Positions 44,780 through 55,660 are shown, numbered from the stretch's first letter. The stretch: 64,000 bases of DNA from Liolophura sinensis (GCF_032854445.1 NC_088302.1:54158046-54222045), one strand, 5' to 3'. Translations and numbers: made by a program. The notes: generated by a model from the letters alone, not told the origin.

Positions 44780-45140
44780 ACAGGCTCAAAGACAACAAAA
44801 AAGGCACTGTAGAATCATTCAAACCTTTCAGTACGATGTGTTTATTAATACAACAGTTAAACTGATATCCAGATATCTATGAACAATTTTTGTACAAACG
44901 TTATATGTTTATGTTACCATGAAATGTTATTTGAACTAAAAGGTATGAAAGATCAATGAATGGTTCAATTCTGAGTAAAAACAAATGGTTCTCTTTGGTG
45001 ACGTGGTAAAACTGTAATCCTTCGCCCTCTGACATAAGAACTGGTGTTCAACAAGTACTCTAGCACAGAATTGCTGCAGTACTGCTCATTTTAATGTATT
45101 CACTATGTCGGAACTGTGCTCGAGTGTGAGTTCTTCGTCA
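44780..45140 (-). other. Duplicated 3'-flank block (copy of 50.25-50.53 kb)
   Basis: This stretch and 50250-50530 share ordered blocks: CTGAGTAAAAACAAATGGTT / CTGAGTAAAAACGAATAGTT, TAATCCTTC, AGCACAGAATTGCT / AACACAAAATTGCT, and GGAACTGTGCTCGAGTGTG / GGCACTGAACTCGAGTGTT. The second copy lies 0.8-1.1 kb beyond the D1 stop. This copy may be what remains of another family member. Confidence 0.5.
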
Positions 45141-45144
45141 GATC

Positions 45145-45640
45145 TTCAGCTTATTAAGATTCCCGGTAACTCTCCAGATCGTCAGCTTATGTAGATTCCC
45201 GATAATTCGCCAGATCAGTAGCTTATGTAAATTTCCGAAAACTCGCCAGATCTTCAGCTTACCAAGTTTACCGATTACTCGCCAGATCTTCAGCTTATGT
45301 AGATTACCGACAACTCGCCAGATCGTCGGCTTGTCTAGATTAATGATAACTCGCCAGATCGTCAACTGTTGTAGATTTCCGATAACTCGCCAGATCGTCG
45401 GCCTGTCTAGATTCATGATAACTTGCCAGATCGTCAGCTTGTCTAGATTAACGATAACTCGCCAGATCGTCAGCTTATGTAGACTACCGATAATTCGCCA
45501 GATCATCGGCCTATGTAGATTACTGAGTCGCCATACTGTCAGTTTACCTGGATTACCGATAACCCGCCATATGGTGAGTTTGCCTGGATTACCGTTAACT
45601 CGCCGTAATGTCAGTTTCGATTACCGATAACTCGGTAAAT
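45145..45640. repeat. 36-bp minisatellite
   Basis: About 13 copies of a unit containing AGATTACCGATAACTCGCCA and GATCGTCAGCTTATGT. Frames on both strands are open because 36 is a multiple of 3; they are not supported as genes. Confidence 0.9.
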
Positions 45641-45954
45641 AAGCTATATGCCCAGCTTACTAGCCAATGAATAGCCACATCACCAGTTTATCTAGATATG
45701 AAATAAACAGATTACAGCATGTAGAGTTTAACCAGGGCAGCGACAACAGTCTGATAGTCACTAATGGTCGGACGTTACCGGTGAAATATGTCCCCTAATC
45801 ATTTTAACTCAGTTAAGATTTATTTCAACTGTTCATGTAAATGCTGAAATAGTAGTCAATTTCTCACCCACTAGCACCATCATTTAAGCCAAAATAGGTT
45901 AAAAAAAATATATGCAGCGAAGTTATTTGCAAATATTATAATATTAGACGTCAC

Positions 45955-46085
45955 TGGGCTAAAATAAGTCAAAATACTGACTTGTGGGGCTCGGATAACT
46001 CAAAATACTGACTTGACGGGCTAGAATAACTCAAAATTCTGACCTGTCGGGTTAGAATAACTCGAAATACTGACTTTTCATTACC
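45955..46085. repeat. Short 31-bp tandem repeat
   Basis: Four copies with AATAACTCAAAATACTGACT and TGACGGGCTAG. Confidence 0.75.
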
Positions 46086-46089
46086 TTTA

Positions 46090-47300
46090 ATAAAGACTAA
46101 CCTGAAGCCCAAAGCAAAGGCCTGGCCTCAGGGATGCATAGTACACCAGTAGAAGTTCAGTGTATGTAGGTATAAAATATACAAAAATATACGCTGTGTT
46201 TTTACAGAAAAGGTTTGCAAGTAATTGGCGTGTTTTAAATGTTACAATAAAGAAAGGAACTGTGGTGTGTGTTAGAGGCGGAAATGTACAAAGTTATAAA
46301 TGTATATGTAACATGTGTTTCTATTCTGATCGTTCTCATACGTCGTAATGAGTTCTCATCTCCACATATTCGTATCAGGAATGTAAAATTAGTACGAATA
46401 TGAGCTGTTCTGAACATTTTATGTGCGCTTTGCACTTGCTGGCCGAATATGGCGAACACACCTACAGGCGAGTCTTCATATAGCGAACTGGAGCACGTTC
46501 TGGCGACACGCTATTTATTTATTTATTTTATATACCGGTATTTTAGTTTTATAAAATACTGTAGTCTTATACCACTGCGACACACTACAAGGGGCGCAAT
46601 CGTCAGCTGAGAAAGAATGCTACTAGTCAATAGGTTGCTTAGATTTCGTCAGAGTACATTTATTTTCCAGACCGGATAAATATATTCATAAAAGTGTCTT
46701 TGAGGGCATGTCAGGGTATATGGCTATCCTAGCATAACTGGACCACGTTGTTGTGCTTTTCTATGCCGTTTGTGTGTTTTTTTTGGGGGGGGGGCAGGGG
46801 GGTGTCTATAACTGGTCTCCATTGTTGACTATATGGCTAATGAACTCATATGTCTACTTGTGACGTCATAAAGTCCCGGACGACGGAAATCACCGGGTTT
46901 TGGGTCAAATCCCAAAGTTCACAAAATATATTAAAAAAGACACACTAAACCTTTTCGATGGACTAGGACTTTAAAGCCTTCTTTAGTGTTGTATTGTATC
47001 TATGTATAATGAATAACAGGATGGTGAGTATAACCAGGGCAACCAGGGCAGTATGATAGCTACCAGTGTATAAGCCAATTCGGCATTTCAGAAGTCTCTC
47101 CAGTTCATTTAAGTGAGATAAGATGAGGCTAACTGCTAACGGCGCCGTTGGGCCGAAAGCCCCAACTCGCGCCTTTTAGCTATGTCAGTTTGTGAGAGCT
47201 CCCATTTTGGAACAGTCAGTTTGGAACAAGTACTGTTGTGCAATTGCAAAATCGCAAAAAATTCAAGTATCAACTGTATGTGAATACTACAAAACTGCTC
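46090..47300. other. No gene seen; G-run at 46785-46802
   Basis: Intergenic sequence. Ten consecutive Gs, CA, and six more Gs follow a T8 run at 46777-46802. This could form a quadruplex, but there are too few separate runs to say more. Confidence 0.4.
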
Positions 47301-47309
47301 TAATTCACA

Positions 47310-48250
47310 TACCGTATAAGGACATCTCCACTTGGGAGTTCCCCACTCTCTATACTATGGCTCCTCAGCGCGGATTTAATAGACAGAATTTCATCACTAA
47401 TTGTTTCAGTGTTTAATAAATCTGGTCACCACTATATTAACGACAGAGGCAACAAAGCCTTCTTCAGTTCCATTACATACAAGGGTTACCATTCATGGGA
47501 TGTTTCCATGTTCATTGAATTGCTTGAGTTTCTTATTAATAAATCTGTGTGAAATTCTGGGAAATCATATGTCAACAGTGTATAGGTATTCCGATGGTTA
47601 CAAATTTGCACCACTTTTGACCGACATATACCTGTTCTCATATGAATGCGACCATTTGCAGAAACTATTAAGGAATACTTCTCACCAGGCCCGATCTTTC
47701 TCATTTTTCTAAACTGCATATTAAAAATCGGCTGACTTTAAACTAATCAAACATAGGAATGGCTGGACCTATATATCTGGACCTATATTTGTACAAAGAT
47801 CAAAACGGTTTTCTCAATCGTAAACTTTACGACGAGACGGATAGTTTCAGAATTGACATTGTAGATTATCCTTGCATGGACAACAATATACCGCACGGCC
47901 TTGCACCTGGCGTGTACATACCTCACCTTGTAGCATTAGTTAGATCCTGCAAAAGTTATTACTACAAAAACTAATGTGTCAAGGTTATTTCATCAAATGC
48001 CTTCACCCCGAGTTTCTCTTGTACGTAAATATGTACAGAATCTCTGGCGCTCTGCTTCACGATTGTGTCTAATTCCGCTTAACTTGGGGCTGGGGGAAGT
48101 ATATCCATCGTGTTGAATTAGATTGCCACGTTGGATATATGAGCAGTTGCAACCAAAGCTCAACTGAGACACATATTTTGTGACATCTGATATTCTAGCT
48201 TGGTACACGATTTGAATACTGACATCACCCATTCCCCTAAAAACATACAT
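47310..48250 (+). mobile_element. Penelope-like element fragment, frameshifted
   Basis: The reading frame changes but the order of motifs is right for a Penelope-like reverse transcriptase: STWEFPTLYT (motif A region) at about 47325-47360, GYKFAPLLTDIYLFSYE at 47595-47650, then YLDLYLYKDQNGFLNRKLYD and VDYPCMDNNIP up to 47974. The 3' part to about 48200 (GCCACGTTGGATATATGAGC) matches the reversed copy at 56930-57440. Frame breaks make it inactive. Confidence 0.75.
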
Positions 48251-48259
48251 TTCGTCTTC

Positions 48260-48475
48260 CCAGCATCATTAATTGTTGCCTGCTTCTCTTTGCATGATTC
48301 CGTCCTATTTTCGTACTTTATATACTTTCTTAGTTCGGTTTTACTTTCTTTGATGTTTTGTGTTATACGTCGTTATTGAGAATTGGCCTCGCGATTATTG
48401 ACCTGGTACGTCTTTATTGGTTGACGGTATGTATATGAATGTCTGTTTCGACGCACAGACCCACACTTTCTCGTC
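48260..48475 (+). repeat. Element terminal unit, copy 1 (+)
   Basis: TTTGCATGATTCCGTCCTAT, TACTTTATATACTTTCTTAG, GTTATACGTCGTTATTGAGA and GGTTGACGGTATGTATATGA in order. It follows the Penelope-like fragment at 47.3-48.2 kb in the same orientation. Further copies lie at 59553-59700 (+) and 60400-60590 (+), with reversed copies at 48700-48835, 49030-49200, 56745-56910 and 58485-58615. Confidence 0.7.
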
Positions 48476-48699
48476 GAAACCTGCATGAGCTCGTGAGATT
48501 TTTTCAGAGGATGTTAATCCGTCATCGGATGAGGTTGCCAACGATAAGAGATAAGGGTTGTTTGCCTTCTGCTGAGGTACCGGAAGCTGAATTTGACTGT
48601 ACCCAGTCACTACTCTCTCTTAATCTGTAATGAAGTAAAAGTAGGCAATTTCAATTGTTTCGGTCTTATTATCAGTTCATCTTAATTACAGGTGTAAGA

Positions 48700-49200
48700 C
48701 ATCAAATAAATCCATGCGACGAAACAGACAATCATATATCAGCCGTCAACCAATAAAGAAGTTCCAGTCAATAATCGCATGACCAATCCCAAAACGACGT
48801 ATAACACAAACCACCAAAAAAACCAATATGAACTTGAACTGTACCTAATCACTATTCCCTTGAACAAATCAAAACATCTCGTCTTAATGTTAAATTACTC
48901 TTGACTACAAAGTTGAAAAACAGAGTAAAAGAAGTTATGGCACCTTCATTTGTTTCCGTCTTATTATCAGTTCCTCTTAACCATAGATTAGATCACCAAC
49001 AGTACAGATAATGCGTACATATGTCGATCTAAGAATCTGTCAGACATTCGTATACCAACCGTCAACCCATAACGACGTTCCGGGTCAATGATCGCACGGC
49101 CAATTCACAAAATGACGTATAACGAATAAAGAATGTATATAAAGTACAAAAATTGGACAGAATCATGCAAAGACAAGCAGTCAACAGTTTTCAGTGATGT
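48700..49200 (-). repeat. Element terminal unit, two reversed copies
   Basis: Two minus-strand copies of the terminal unit (48700-48835 and 49030-49200). They share CAACCAATAAAGAAGTTCC / CAACCCATAACGACGTTCC and AACGACGTATAACACAAA / AATGACGTATAACGAATAA. With the plus copy at 48260 they form inverted copies around a spacer of about 220 bases. Confidence 0.65.
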
Positions 49201-49639
49201 TGGAAAGACGCAAGGTATGTTCTAAGCAACAGTGATTCAACAGGACAAATATATAGCGCCTGGCCACAGGTTAAGTGGACACAATCGAGAAGCAAAGCGT
49301 CTTATCCTGTGTGAGAGTTTACACACTACACGCTGTGTGTCATACCACTATTTCGCTTAACCCGGGGCTTATATTGATCGAGCTCAGAAACATCATCGCT
49401 TTGAACATTTTCATTAACTTGCGAACTAGTGTGGTGTGCGAGTTGAATGCTTATTTAATTCATTCGTGGTGTCTCTCCGTCATCACTGAAAACTGTTGAC
49501 TGATTCTCTGCATGAAACTGTCTCAGTTTCCTATTTTATATCCTTTCTTAATCTGCGGTGATTTGTGTTGAATTGCAATTATCGGCAGAGAATATATCGA
49601 GTAGATATGATTTCCTACACTGATAAATGGACACTGGAG

Positions 49640-49720
49640 ACTGACTTGAGTGAAACTCGAACTCACGACTCAGGGTGTCTAGCCCCACAGCTCTACGAGC
49701 TGAGCTACCCAGGCAGATGG
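49640..49720 (-). tRNA. tRNA-like sequence (pseudogene or SINE head)
   Basis: The minus strand folds as a cloverleaf: A box TAGCTCAGCTCGTAGAGC, a possible anticodon stem with loop CUAGACA (anticodon AGA), and the T arm GTGAGTTCGAGTTTCAC. The acceptor stem pairs with one mismatch (GCCTGGG with CTCAAGT). A serine tRNA should have a long variable arm and this one does not, so a functional tRNA is unlikely. Confidence 0.4.
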
Positions 49721-50249
49721 GAAGGGTTCGTTTGTTAGAATCTAGTTATAGTTACGTGTTGTAAATGATTTTTCACGAAGACACACAACATTTATAGTAC
49801 AAGGAACAAACAAACAACTTAATGTTTCGAAAGCAATTTGCAGTCATCGTCAGAGATCGTGAAGAACATTCTGTTGGAAAATGGCTATTAACCCCGAACG
49901 ACCCTTTATGCTTGACTACTGGTACACGAATGTCTGGTACACGAATATGTAGTACCAGGCTTAGATTACAATGTCATTTCAACATTGTCCAGCAACGCAT
50001 TTTTTTCGCTGAGTACCAACCACGTCATCAGTACACATCCAGCAGTCTTTGTCTCACGTTGGTTGACCAGCTACGTGGCTGAATGCTTTCCTCCAAAATT
50101 ACCACCAAAAAAGTGAAGAATTTTTAAGGATGACGTCAAAGACCATAAATAAATATTTTATTGCCATTGTTATAAAACTATAGTTGATCGACGAGTTTCG
50201 GTTTTTAGACAATGGCAACATACTTGAGATAAAAAGTTTAAACTTTTGT

Positions 50250-50530
50250 TTTAAAAAGTTTAAAAAGTTATTTTTCATCTCAGTTAAGAAATATTGAACA
50301 TCTAGGAATGTTTCAAAACTGAGTAAAAACGAATAGTTTTTCTTCAGTAACAGTTTTCCATGGTGTAAAGCCATAATCCTTCACTCTGTGAGATTTCAGT
50401 GTTTTAGCGGCAATAGAATACTTTTTACAAGCAGTGAATCTAACACAAAATTGCTCTAATACTGCTCTAATATTGCCGTCAGTAAGTTAAAACTCGGCAC
50501 TGAACTCGAGTGTTTGTCGGTCGTCAACTC
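50250..50530 (-). other. 3' flank of D1, duplicated at 44.8-45.1 kb
   Basis: See the block at 44780. The order of conserved pieces is the same in both. It lies about 0.8-1.1 kb downstream of the D1 stop codon on the minus strand. No open frame is shared, so it is non-coding flank or untranslated sequence. Confidence 0.5.
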
Positions 50531-51308
50531 TCTTTTCTTTTTTAATAATCGATCAGCCAAGAAACAGAAATCATAGAGAATATACCACATATTGCAAAAC
50601 GAGGACATAATAAAGGCAGTCTTCAGTTCACATTGAAAATGTCCATACAGTATTTAATGGTGATGTTAATACCATGACCAAGCCGAATACAACTGTTAAT
50701 AATTCTAACAAACACTCTACATTGTATACATTGAATATACATAAGGATGGAAAAGGTTTGACTTACAGAGAGAAAACTCAATTTACGTTCAGATTAAGTG
50801 CTCCATATTGGTTTTGCCACAAAAAGAAGTATTTAAAGTTCTAGTCATAAGTTTCACGACATTCATTGCAAAACTTTAGTTGTTCCACACTAAGATCTGT
50901 CCTATATATATTGTCCAGTGTTTCATCATATAAAAATCCCAATGCTCGTTATATTTATTGAAGACAATTTGTCCAGAAATGTTTCTTGGCCTGGTGTACA
51001 AAGTTGATAAATATTGTCTCAAATAATTAAATAGGTCTTGACTTCCACAAGGTGTACACGGGGACCCACCACCACCCCCACAGATAACACAGGCGTACAT
51101 GGTAGTCTTGTTTTACCGTGTTTTCTCTGTCAGGTATACAGGTCGGCGTTACAAAGTGCTCCGTTAAGTCCACAAAGAGCAGACCACAACTTACAGATAA
51201 AAATTCACAATGCCTTCATTTAAAAAAACTCGACAAAATGTCAATCCGGCTGTAGTAAAACTTGTACTTCATGAAAAAGAGCAAAACGGTAAAGCTGACA
51301 AAAGTGAA

Positions 51309-51989
51309 CTAATTAGGGTCTTCCGGATTCTCACTTGCCTGATTTGTATGATAACCGTAGTGATGGCCATAAAAAGGGTAGTTGTAGTGAGGATTCCAGG
51401 GATAGTCAGCACGTTGGTTCGGATAGTATCCATGGTGATTTCCGTACATCTGATATCCGTATGGGTGGTGGCCCGGATAGTGCTCTGGAAAGGAATCCGT
51501 ATGGGTTGTGCTGGTAGGGTTCGTGTCCGTATGGGTATTGGTACCCCGGATAGTGCTGTGGATAGGATCCGTACATGTAGGGCTGGTGTCCGGATAGGTA
51601 TTGCTGATCGTGTGCGAATATGCTGCATCGGGAAATAGCTGTGGTGGGATCCGTACGGGTAATGCTGGTAGGGCTGATGTCCGCACGGATATTGAGGATG
51701 CGGGTAAAGATTCAGGTATGAGCCGAGCAGTCCATGGTCGTACGAGTTATAATATCCAAATTTGTCATATGAATCGTATGGGTAATTAAGAAGCGGATTG
51801 TACCCGTGCGGGTAAGGATCTATGTCTTGGTGATCTACCACAGGATTCGGTCCAGGGGCTTCTCCTCCAGAAGTCCTCACTGAATGGAATCGCCAGAACC
51901 AAACATGGTACTACCAGTCCTACTATAGCGACAAACGCTATCAGCTTCATTCTCTCCACCTTATGATACCCTGAAGTAAGTATGAACAC
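51309..51989 (-). pseudogene. Gene D1: Tyr-rich paralogue broken by frame changes
   Basis: The signal peptide (MKLIAFVAIVGLVVPCLVL, Met at 51950; an outer Met at 51989) and IPFSEDFW read in one frame. Near 51858-51870 the family text continues in another frame (PGPNPVVDHQDIDPYPHGYN, HQPYQHYPYGSHHSYFP). Near 51615-51635 it passes to a third stretch (HQPYMYGSYPQHYPGYQYPY, GHEPYQHNPYG), and near 51487-51500 to a fourth (HYPGHHPYGYQMYGNHHGYY) ending SENPEDPN and TAA/TAG at 51309. Each piece keeps the Tyr/Pro/His character only in its own frame; the alternatives read as Thr/Ile/Arg-rich. Three indels are needed, so this is a pseudogene or a spot of indel errors in the assembly. The promoter looks intact. 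Confidence 0.72.
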
Positions 51990-52041
51990 CTTCTTTGGAG
52001 GCTGCAGTGCAGACTTGCTTTTCTGCTTGTTAACGCCTCTA

Positions 52042-52048
52042 TTTTATA
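52042..52048 (-). promoter_or_regulatory. TATA box of D1
   Basis: The minus strand reads TTGCTATAAAATAGAGGCG, 53 bases before the outer Met. The box and its flank are preserved although the coding region is broken. Confidence 0.75.
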
Positions 52049-52267
52049 GCAATCAACGACCTGATTGTTTGGATTCCAACCGATCACACATATGACTGTA
52101 CCAATGATTGTTTGAAATGGTTGCGTGCTTCTTCCTTTAGAACAGATGAGCACCGACTGAAAATAAACATATACAATCTTCAGGAAACAGCAATATTATT
52201 ATGACAGGCAAGACGAGCTTTGATGGCATAAGCCTTTATCGCGTATAAATAATTATGGCTAAATACA

Positions 52268-52286
52268 GGACGAATCAAGTCAGAAT
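52268..52286 (-). promoter_or_regulatory. Conserved distal promoter element, D1
   Basis: The minus strand reads ATTCTGACTTGATTCGTCC, one base different from the copies before B and C, about 220 bases upstream of the TATA box. Confidence 0.55.
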
Positions 52287-52421
52287 TCGTGGTTGACACA
52301 TTCTATAAGGTTGAGTAGACAGCAATAGCGAACAACAACTACGTAACAGATTACCGATACTGTAAAGACTATCACAATTAATTTATTTATCTTCTTTGTG
52401 TATATTTAAGTGGTTTCACAA

Positions 52422-52423
<2 letters not shown>

Positions 52424-52490
<67 letters not shown>
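52424..52490. repeat. (AT)n microsatellite
   Basis: About 33 uninterrupted AT dinucleotides. Confidence 0.97.
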
Positions 52491-52929
52491 GCCTTTTTGC
52501 ATACAGTACATTGTGAATACATATGAACTCCTTCACTTTCCTTTGAATTATCAAGGAATATTACACAAGTACACAAGAATATTTCCCATATACCATGGCA
52601 GCGTTAGGCATATTTGACCAGGTATTGTGGTTTCGTTGAGTATATATTTCCAGGTCGTTGTTTTCTTTGGTTCATGATCAGGTTCTGTGATTTCGTTGGG
52701 TGTATAGCAAGCTGTGATTGGACTTTACCCACCTTCGTCCCCCAACTGTTGGTACTACTTGGTCAAGCAAGAAATAAATTTAATAATTCCGCCCTCAGTG
52801 TCACAAAGCTAACGATATATATTTTAGACAATCGCGGCGATGTAACTGAAATACTGCCACAGTGGCATATAAAACTCTCAAAACTCTCATCGTTCATTCT
52901 TTTAGATCATAACGTGAACCTAAAATGTT

Positions 52930-53205
52930 ACAGGGGCCTCCGTGGCTCAGTCGGTTAAAGCGCTAGCGCAGCGTAATGACCCAGGAGTCTCTCACCAATG
53001 CGGTCGCTGTGAGTTCAAGTCCAGCTCATGCTGACTTCCTCTCCGGCCGTACGTGAAAAGGTCTGCCAGCAACCTGCGGATGGTCGTGGGTTTCCCCCGG
53101 GCTCTGCCCGGTTTCCACCCACCATAATGCTGGCCGCCGTCGTATAAGTGAAATATTCTTGAGTACGGCGTAAAACACCAATCAAAAAAAAAAAATAAAA
53201 TAAAT
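52930..53205 (+). mobile_element. SINE family 1, full length
   Basis: The head GGCCTCCGTGGCTCAGTCGG carries the A box, the B box is GAGTTCAAGTCC, and the complete body ends TACGGCGTAAAACACCAATC then an A-rich tail. It is almost identical to the copy at 42.0 kb. Confidence 0.92.
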
Positions 53206-54140
53206 AAAATGTTACAGCTTCCACCTTAAACTAAACAAATTAAGAGCAAACAAAATATGCGGTGTAGCAGTATTTAAGCGTATATATGGGGAGAAGGTTA
53301 TTGACAAACTAAACACTAGCCAGGTATTTATACATGTACTTATATAACCATATGTATTGAGGTCTCAATTAACAGTGAGTAAACTCGCTAAATATTTTGC
53401 TTACATACACAGCTGTAGAAAAGAATGAAAGATTCTAACATAAGGGTCCTACATGTGGCCTAACGTCACACACTCTCATCCATCCAGTGCGTTGTCAATC
53501 TACAGAAAGTGACTGTGTACGAACATTCCAACAACAAAGTGCTACATGACACGACACCAAAATAGTTGTTAAGAGTTGTCCCACGATCATCAAGAATGAA
53601 AATCGTATATTGTTGCCAAGTTTCAAGAGTTGGAAATTAACTCAGAAGTTTTCTAATTGTGGGATATTGTGTCCGAAAAACACAGTGAGTATGATTTATA
53701 AGCTAGTTTTCTAAAGTAAACATCTAGGATCGGACTGGAGTTTTAAGTATAATCGGACTCGCCATTGAACTTGGCCGCCTTGTTAACATGGAGTATTGTA
53801 TTCCAAAGATCGGAACTCTGTGTACCGTTTATAAGCAATCATAAACAGTAAAAACAAAGTGTTTTCTAGAATATAACTTTATTCTTTTCCGGGCAAAAAA
53901 GAGCTGAAAACTCGCTTACAGGAGAGATTGTATTCACAGTATAATATGGTGATGAAATAATTGTTACAGTTTTTAACTGCTCAGTGCTGTAGGCTGATAA
54001 CAAAAGTGAACAAGCAAAGTTTTGAAATCATGCTTAAAAAAGGATGTCCGAAACAGTCTTGATAAAACACAGCTGGTATAAAATGTTTGTATATGAACAA
54101 GTAGAAAGTCTCGTTAAGATTGATCTCACACAGAAACAGT
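53206..54140. other. No gene seen
   Basis: AT-rich DNA 3' of gene D2. No module exon was found, so D2, like C, appears to be a single-exon gene. Confidence 0.45.
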
Positions 54141-54535
54141 TGATCCTGCCTTGCACACATAAGGGAACAGTTGATCGTACCTTGTACACATCAGGGAGCA
54201 GTTGATCGTGCCTTGAACACATCAAAGAACAGTTCATCTTGCTTTTCACACATCAGGGAGCAGTTTATCGTACCTTGCACACATCAGGGAACAGTTGATC
54301 GTGCCTTGCACACATCAGGGAACAATTGATCGTGTCTTGCATACATCAGGGAACAGTTGATCGTGCCTTACACACATCAGGAAACAGTTGATCGTGCCTT
54401 GTACACACCAGGCAACAGTTGATCGTACCTTGCACACATCAGGAAACAGTTGATCATGCCTTGTACACATCAGGGAACAGTTGATCGTACCTTGCACACA
54501 TTATGGAAGAGTTCATCATGCCTTGCACACATCCG
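54140..54535. repeat. 31-bp minisatellite 3' of D2
   Basis: About 13 copies of a unit containing TTGCACACATCAGGGAACAG and TTGATCGTGCC. Confidence 0.9.
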
Positions 54536-54714
54536 GAACTAGTATACCCTTTTCTTTCGTAAGATAGCCAACTCAAAACTGTTTGATGAGGCATAACTGG
54601 GCTATATGCGGATAATCACAGCACACAGCATGTACACTCTGTTGGAGAATACTGAAATAATCATTGATCAGGTTCCATTTTTCAAAGATTTCCAAAGAGT
54701 TCTCGATCAGGCTT

Positions 54715-55608
54715 TTAATTTTCCTCGGTTGTGTCGGTATCTCCATTACGGTGCAGATTTTGACACGGGCACCAGTAAGTCTTTTTATGCCCGTAGTGAT
54801 GTTGATAATAATCGAGGTTTTTGTAATCATCAGGGAGATGTTCGAACGGGTAACGATGATCCGAGTAGTAAAGGTTGTAAGGATAAAGGTCGTACGGGTC
54901 ATGATGATCGAAGTTGTACACGTTGTAAGGATAATGGCCGTATGAGTAACGGTGACCCGAGTAGTACACGTTGTAAGGATAATGGTGGTACGGATCATGA
55001 TGATCGAAGTTGTACACGTTGTAAGGATAATGGCCGTAAGGGTAACGCTGACCCGAATAGTACACGTTGTAAGGATAATGATTGTACGGGTCATGATGCT
55101 CGAAGTTGTACTCGTTGTTAGGATAATGGTCGTACGGGTAGCGATGATCGGAGTTGTAGTCATTATAAGCATGCTGTTTGTACGGGTAGCTATGATCGGA
55201 GTTGTAGTCATTATAAGCATGCTGTTTGTACGGGTAGCTCCCGTGGTAACCGTTAGAATTATCATCGTACGGGTAAGGCCTGTGCGAGTCCTGCTGATCC
55301 GAATTGCGCTCGAGGAAGGGTTCGCGCGGTTGTTGCTCGTAGGTGTTACGATGATCAGGGTAGTATTCGCCATATGGATCTGTCAAAGGATCGTCTTGGT
55401 GATGAGAATCGAGATCCTGCGGGAAGAAAGCGTGACTACTGGGGTCCTTTTCTGGATGGTCGATTGTTGGCATATTTTCTCCATCAGTTAAAATCTCTTT
55501 ACTTGGTATCCTTAGAGCCAAACATGGTCCTACCAGCCCTACAATAACGGCAAATGCTGTCACCTTCATTTTCTCCACCTTACGGCACTCTGAAGGAAGT
55601 ATACACAC
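54715..55608 (-). CDS. Gene D2: secreted Tyr/His/Asp-rich repeat protein, single exon
   Basis: The frame encodes 297 residues, or 284 from the inner Met at 55569 (MKVTAFAVIVGLVGPCLAL), which is the start shared with the paralogues. Residues about 30-110 are acidic and Pro-containing (IDHPEKDPSSH, DLDSHHQDDPLTDPYGEYYP). Residues about 125-280 are built from short repeats: two copies of SYPYKQHAYNDYNSDH, then a 32-residue unit containing HYPYNVYNFDHHDPY and YPYNVYYSGHRYSYG. The unit corresponds to a 96-bp DNA repeat (GATCGAAG at 54906 and 55002 on +). The C-terminus has a C-P-C motif. No downstream module exons were seen. Clusters of His-His-Asp next to Tyr could bind metal, and the tyrosines could be oxidised; both are inference. 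Confidence 0.85.
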   Translation of the reverse strand: MCILPSECRKVEKMKVTAFAVIVGLVGPCLALRIPSKEILTDGENMPTIDHPEKDPSSHAFFPQDLDSHHQDDPLTDPYGEYYPDHRNTYEQQPREPFLERNSDQQDSHRPYPYDDNSNGYHGSYPYKQHAYNDYNSDHSYPYKQHAYNDYNSDHRYPYDHYPNNEYNFEHHDPYNHYPYNVYYSGQRYPYGHYPYNVYNFDHHDPYHHYPYNVYYSGHRYSYGHYPYNVYNFDHHDPYDLYPYNLYYSDHRYPFEHLPDDYKNLDYYQHHYGHKKTYWCPCQNLHRNGDTDTTEEN

Positions 55609-55660
55609 CTTCTCTGGAGGCTGCAGTACACACTTCCTTTTCAGCTTGATAACGCCTCTG

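Noticed and set aside
49801-49860. Second hammerhead-like site (CTGACGA ... GAAAC on the minus strand)
   Set aside because: The two core boxes are present but the sequence between them does not form a clean stem II, so it is too weak to call.
54573-55373. Minus-strand Thr/Ile-rich frame of 266 codons overlapping D2
   Set aside because: It is the +1 reading of the D2 repeats, with no signal peptide and no paralogue support in that frame.
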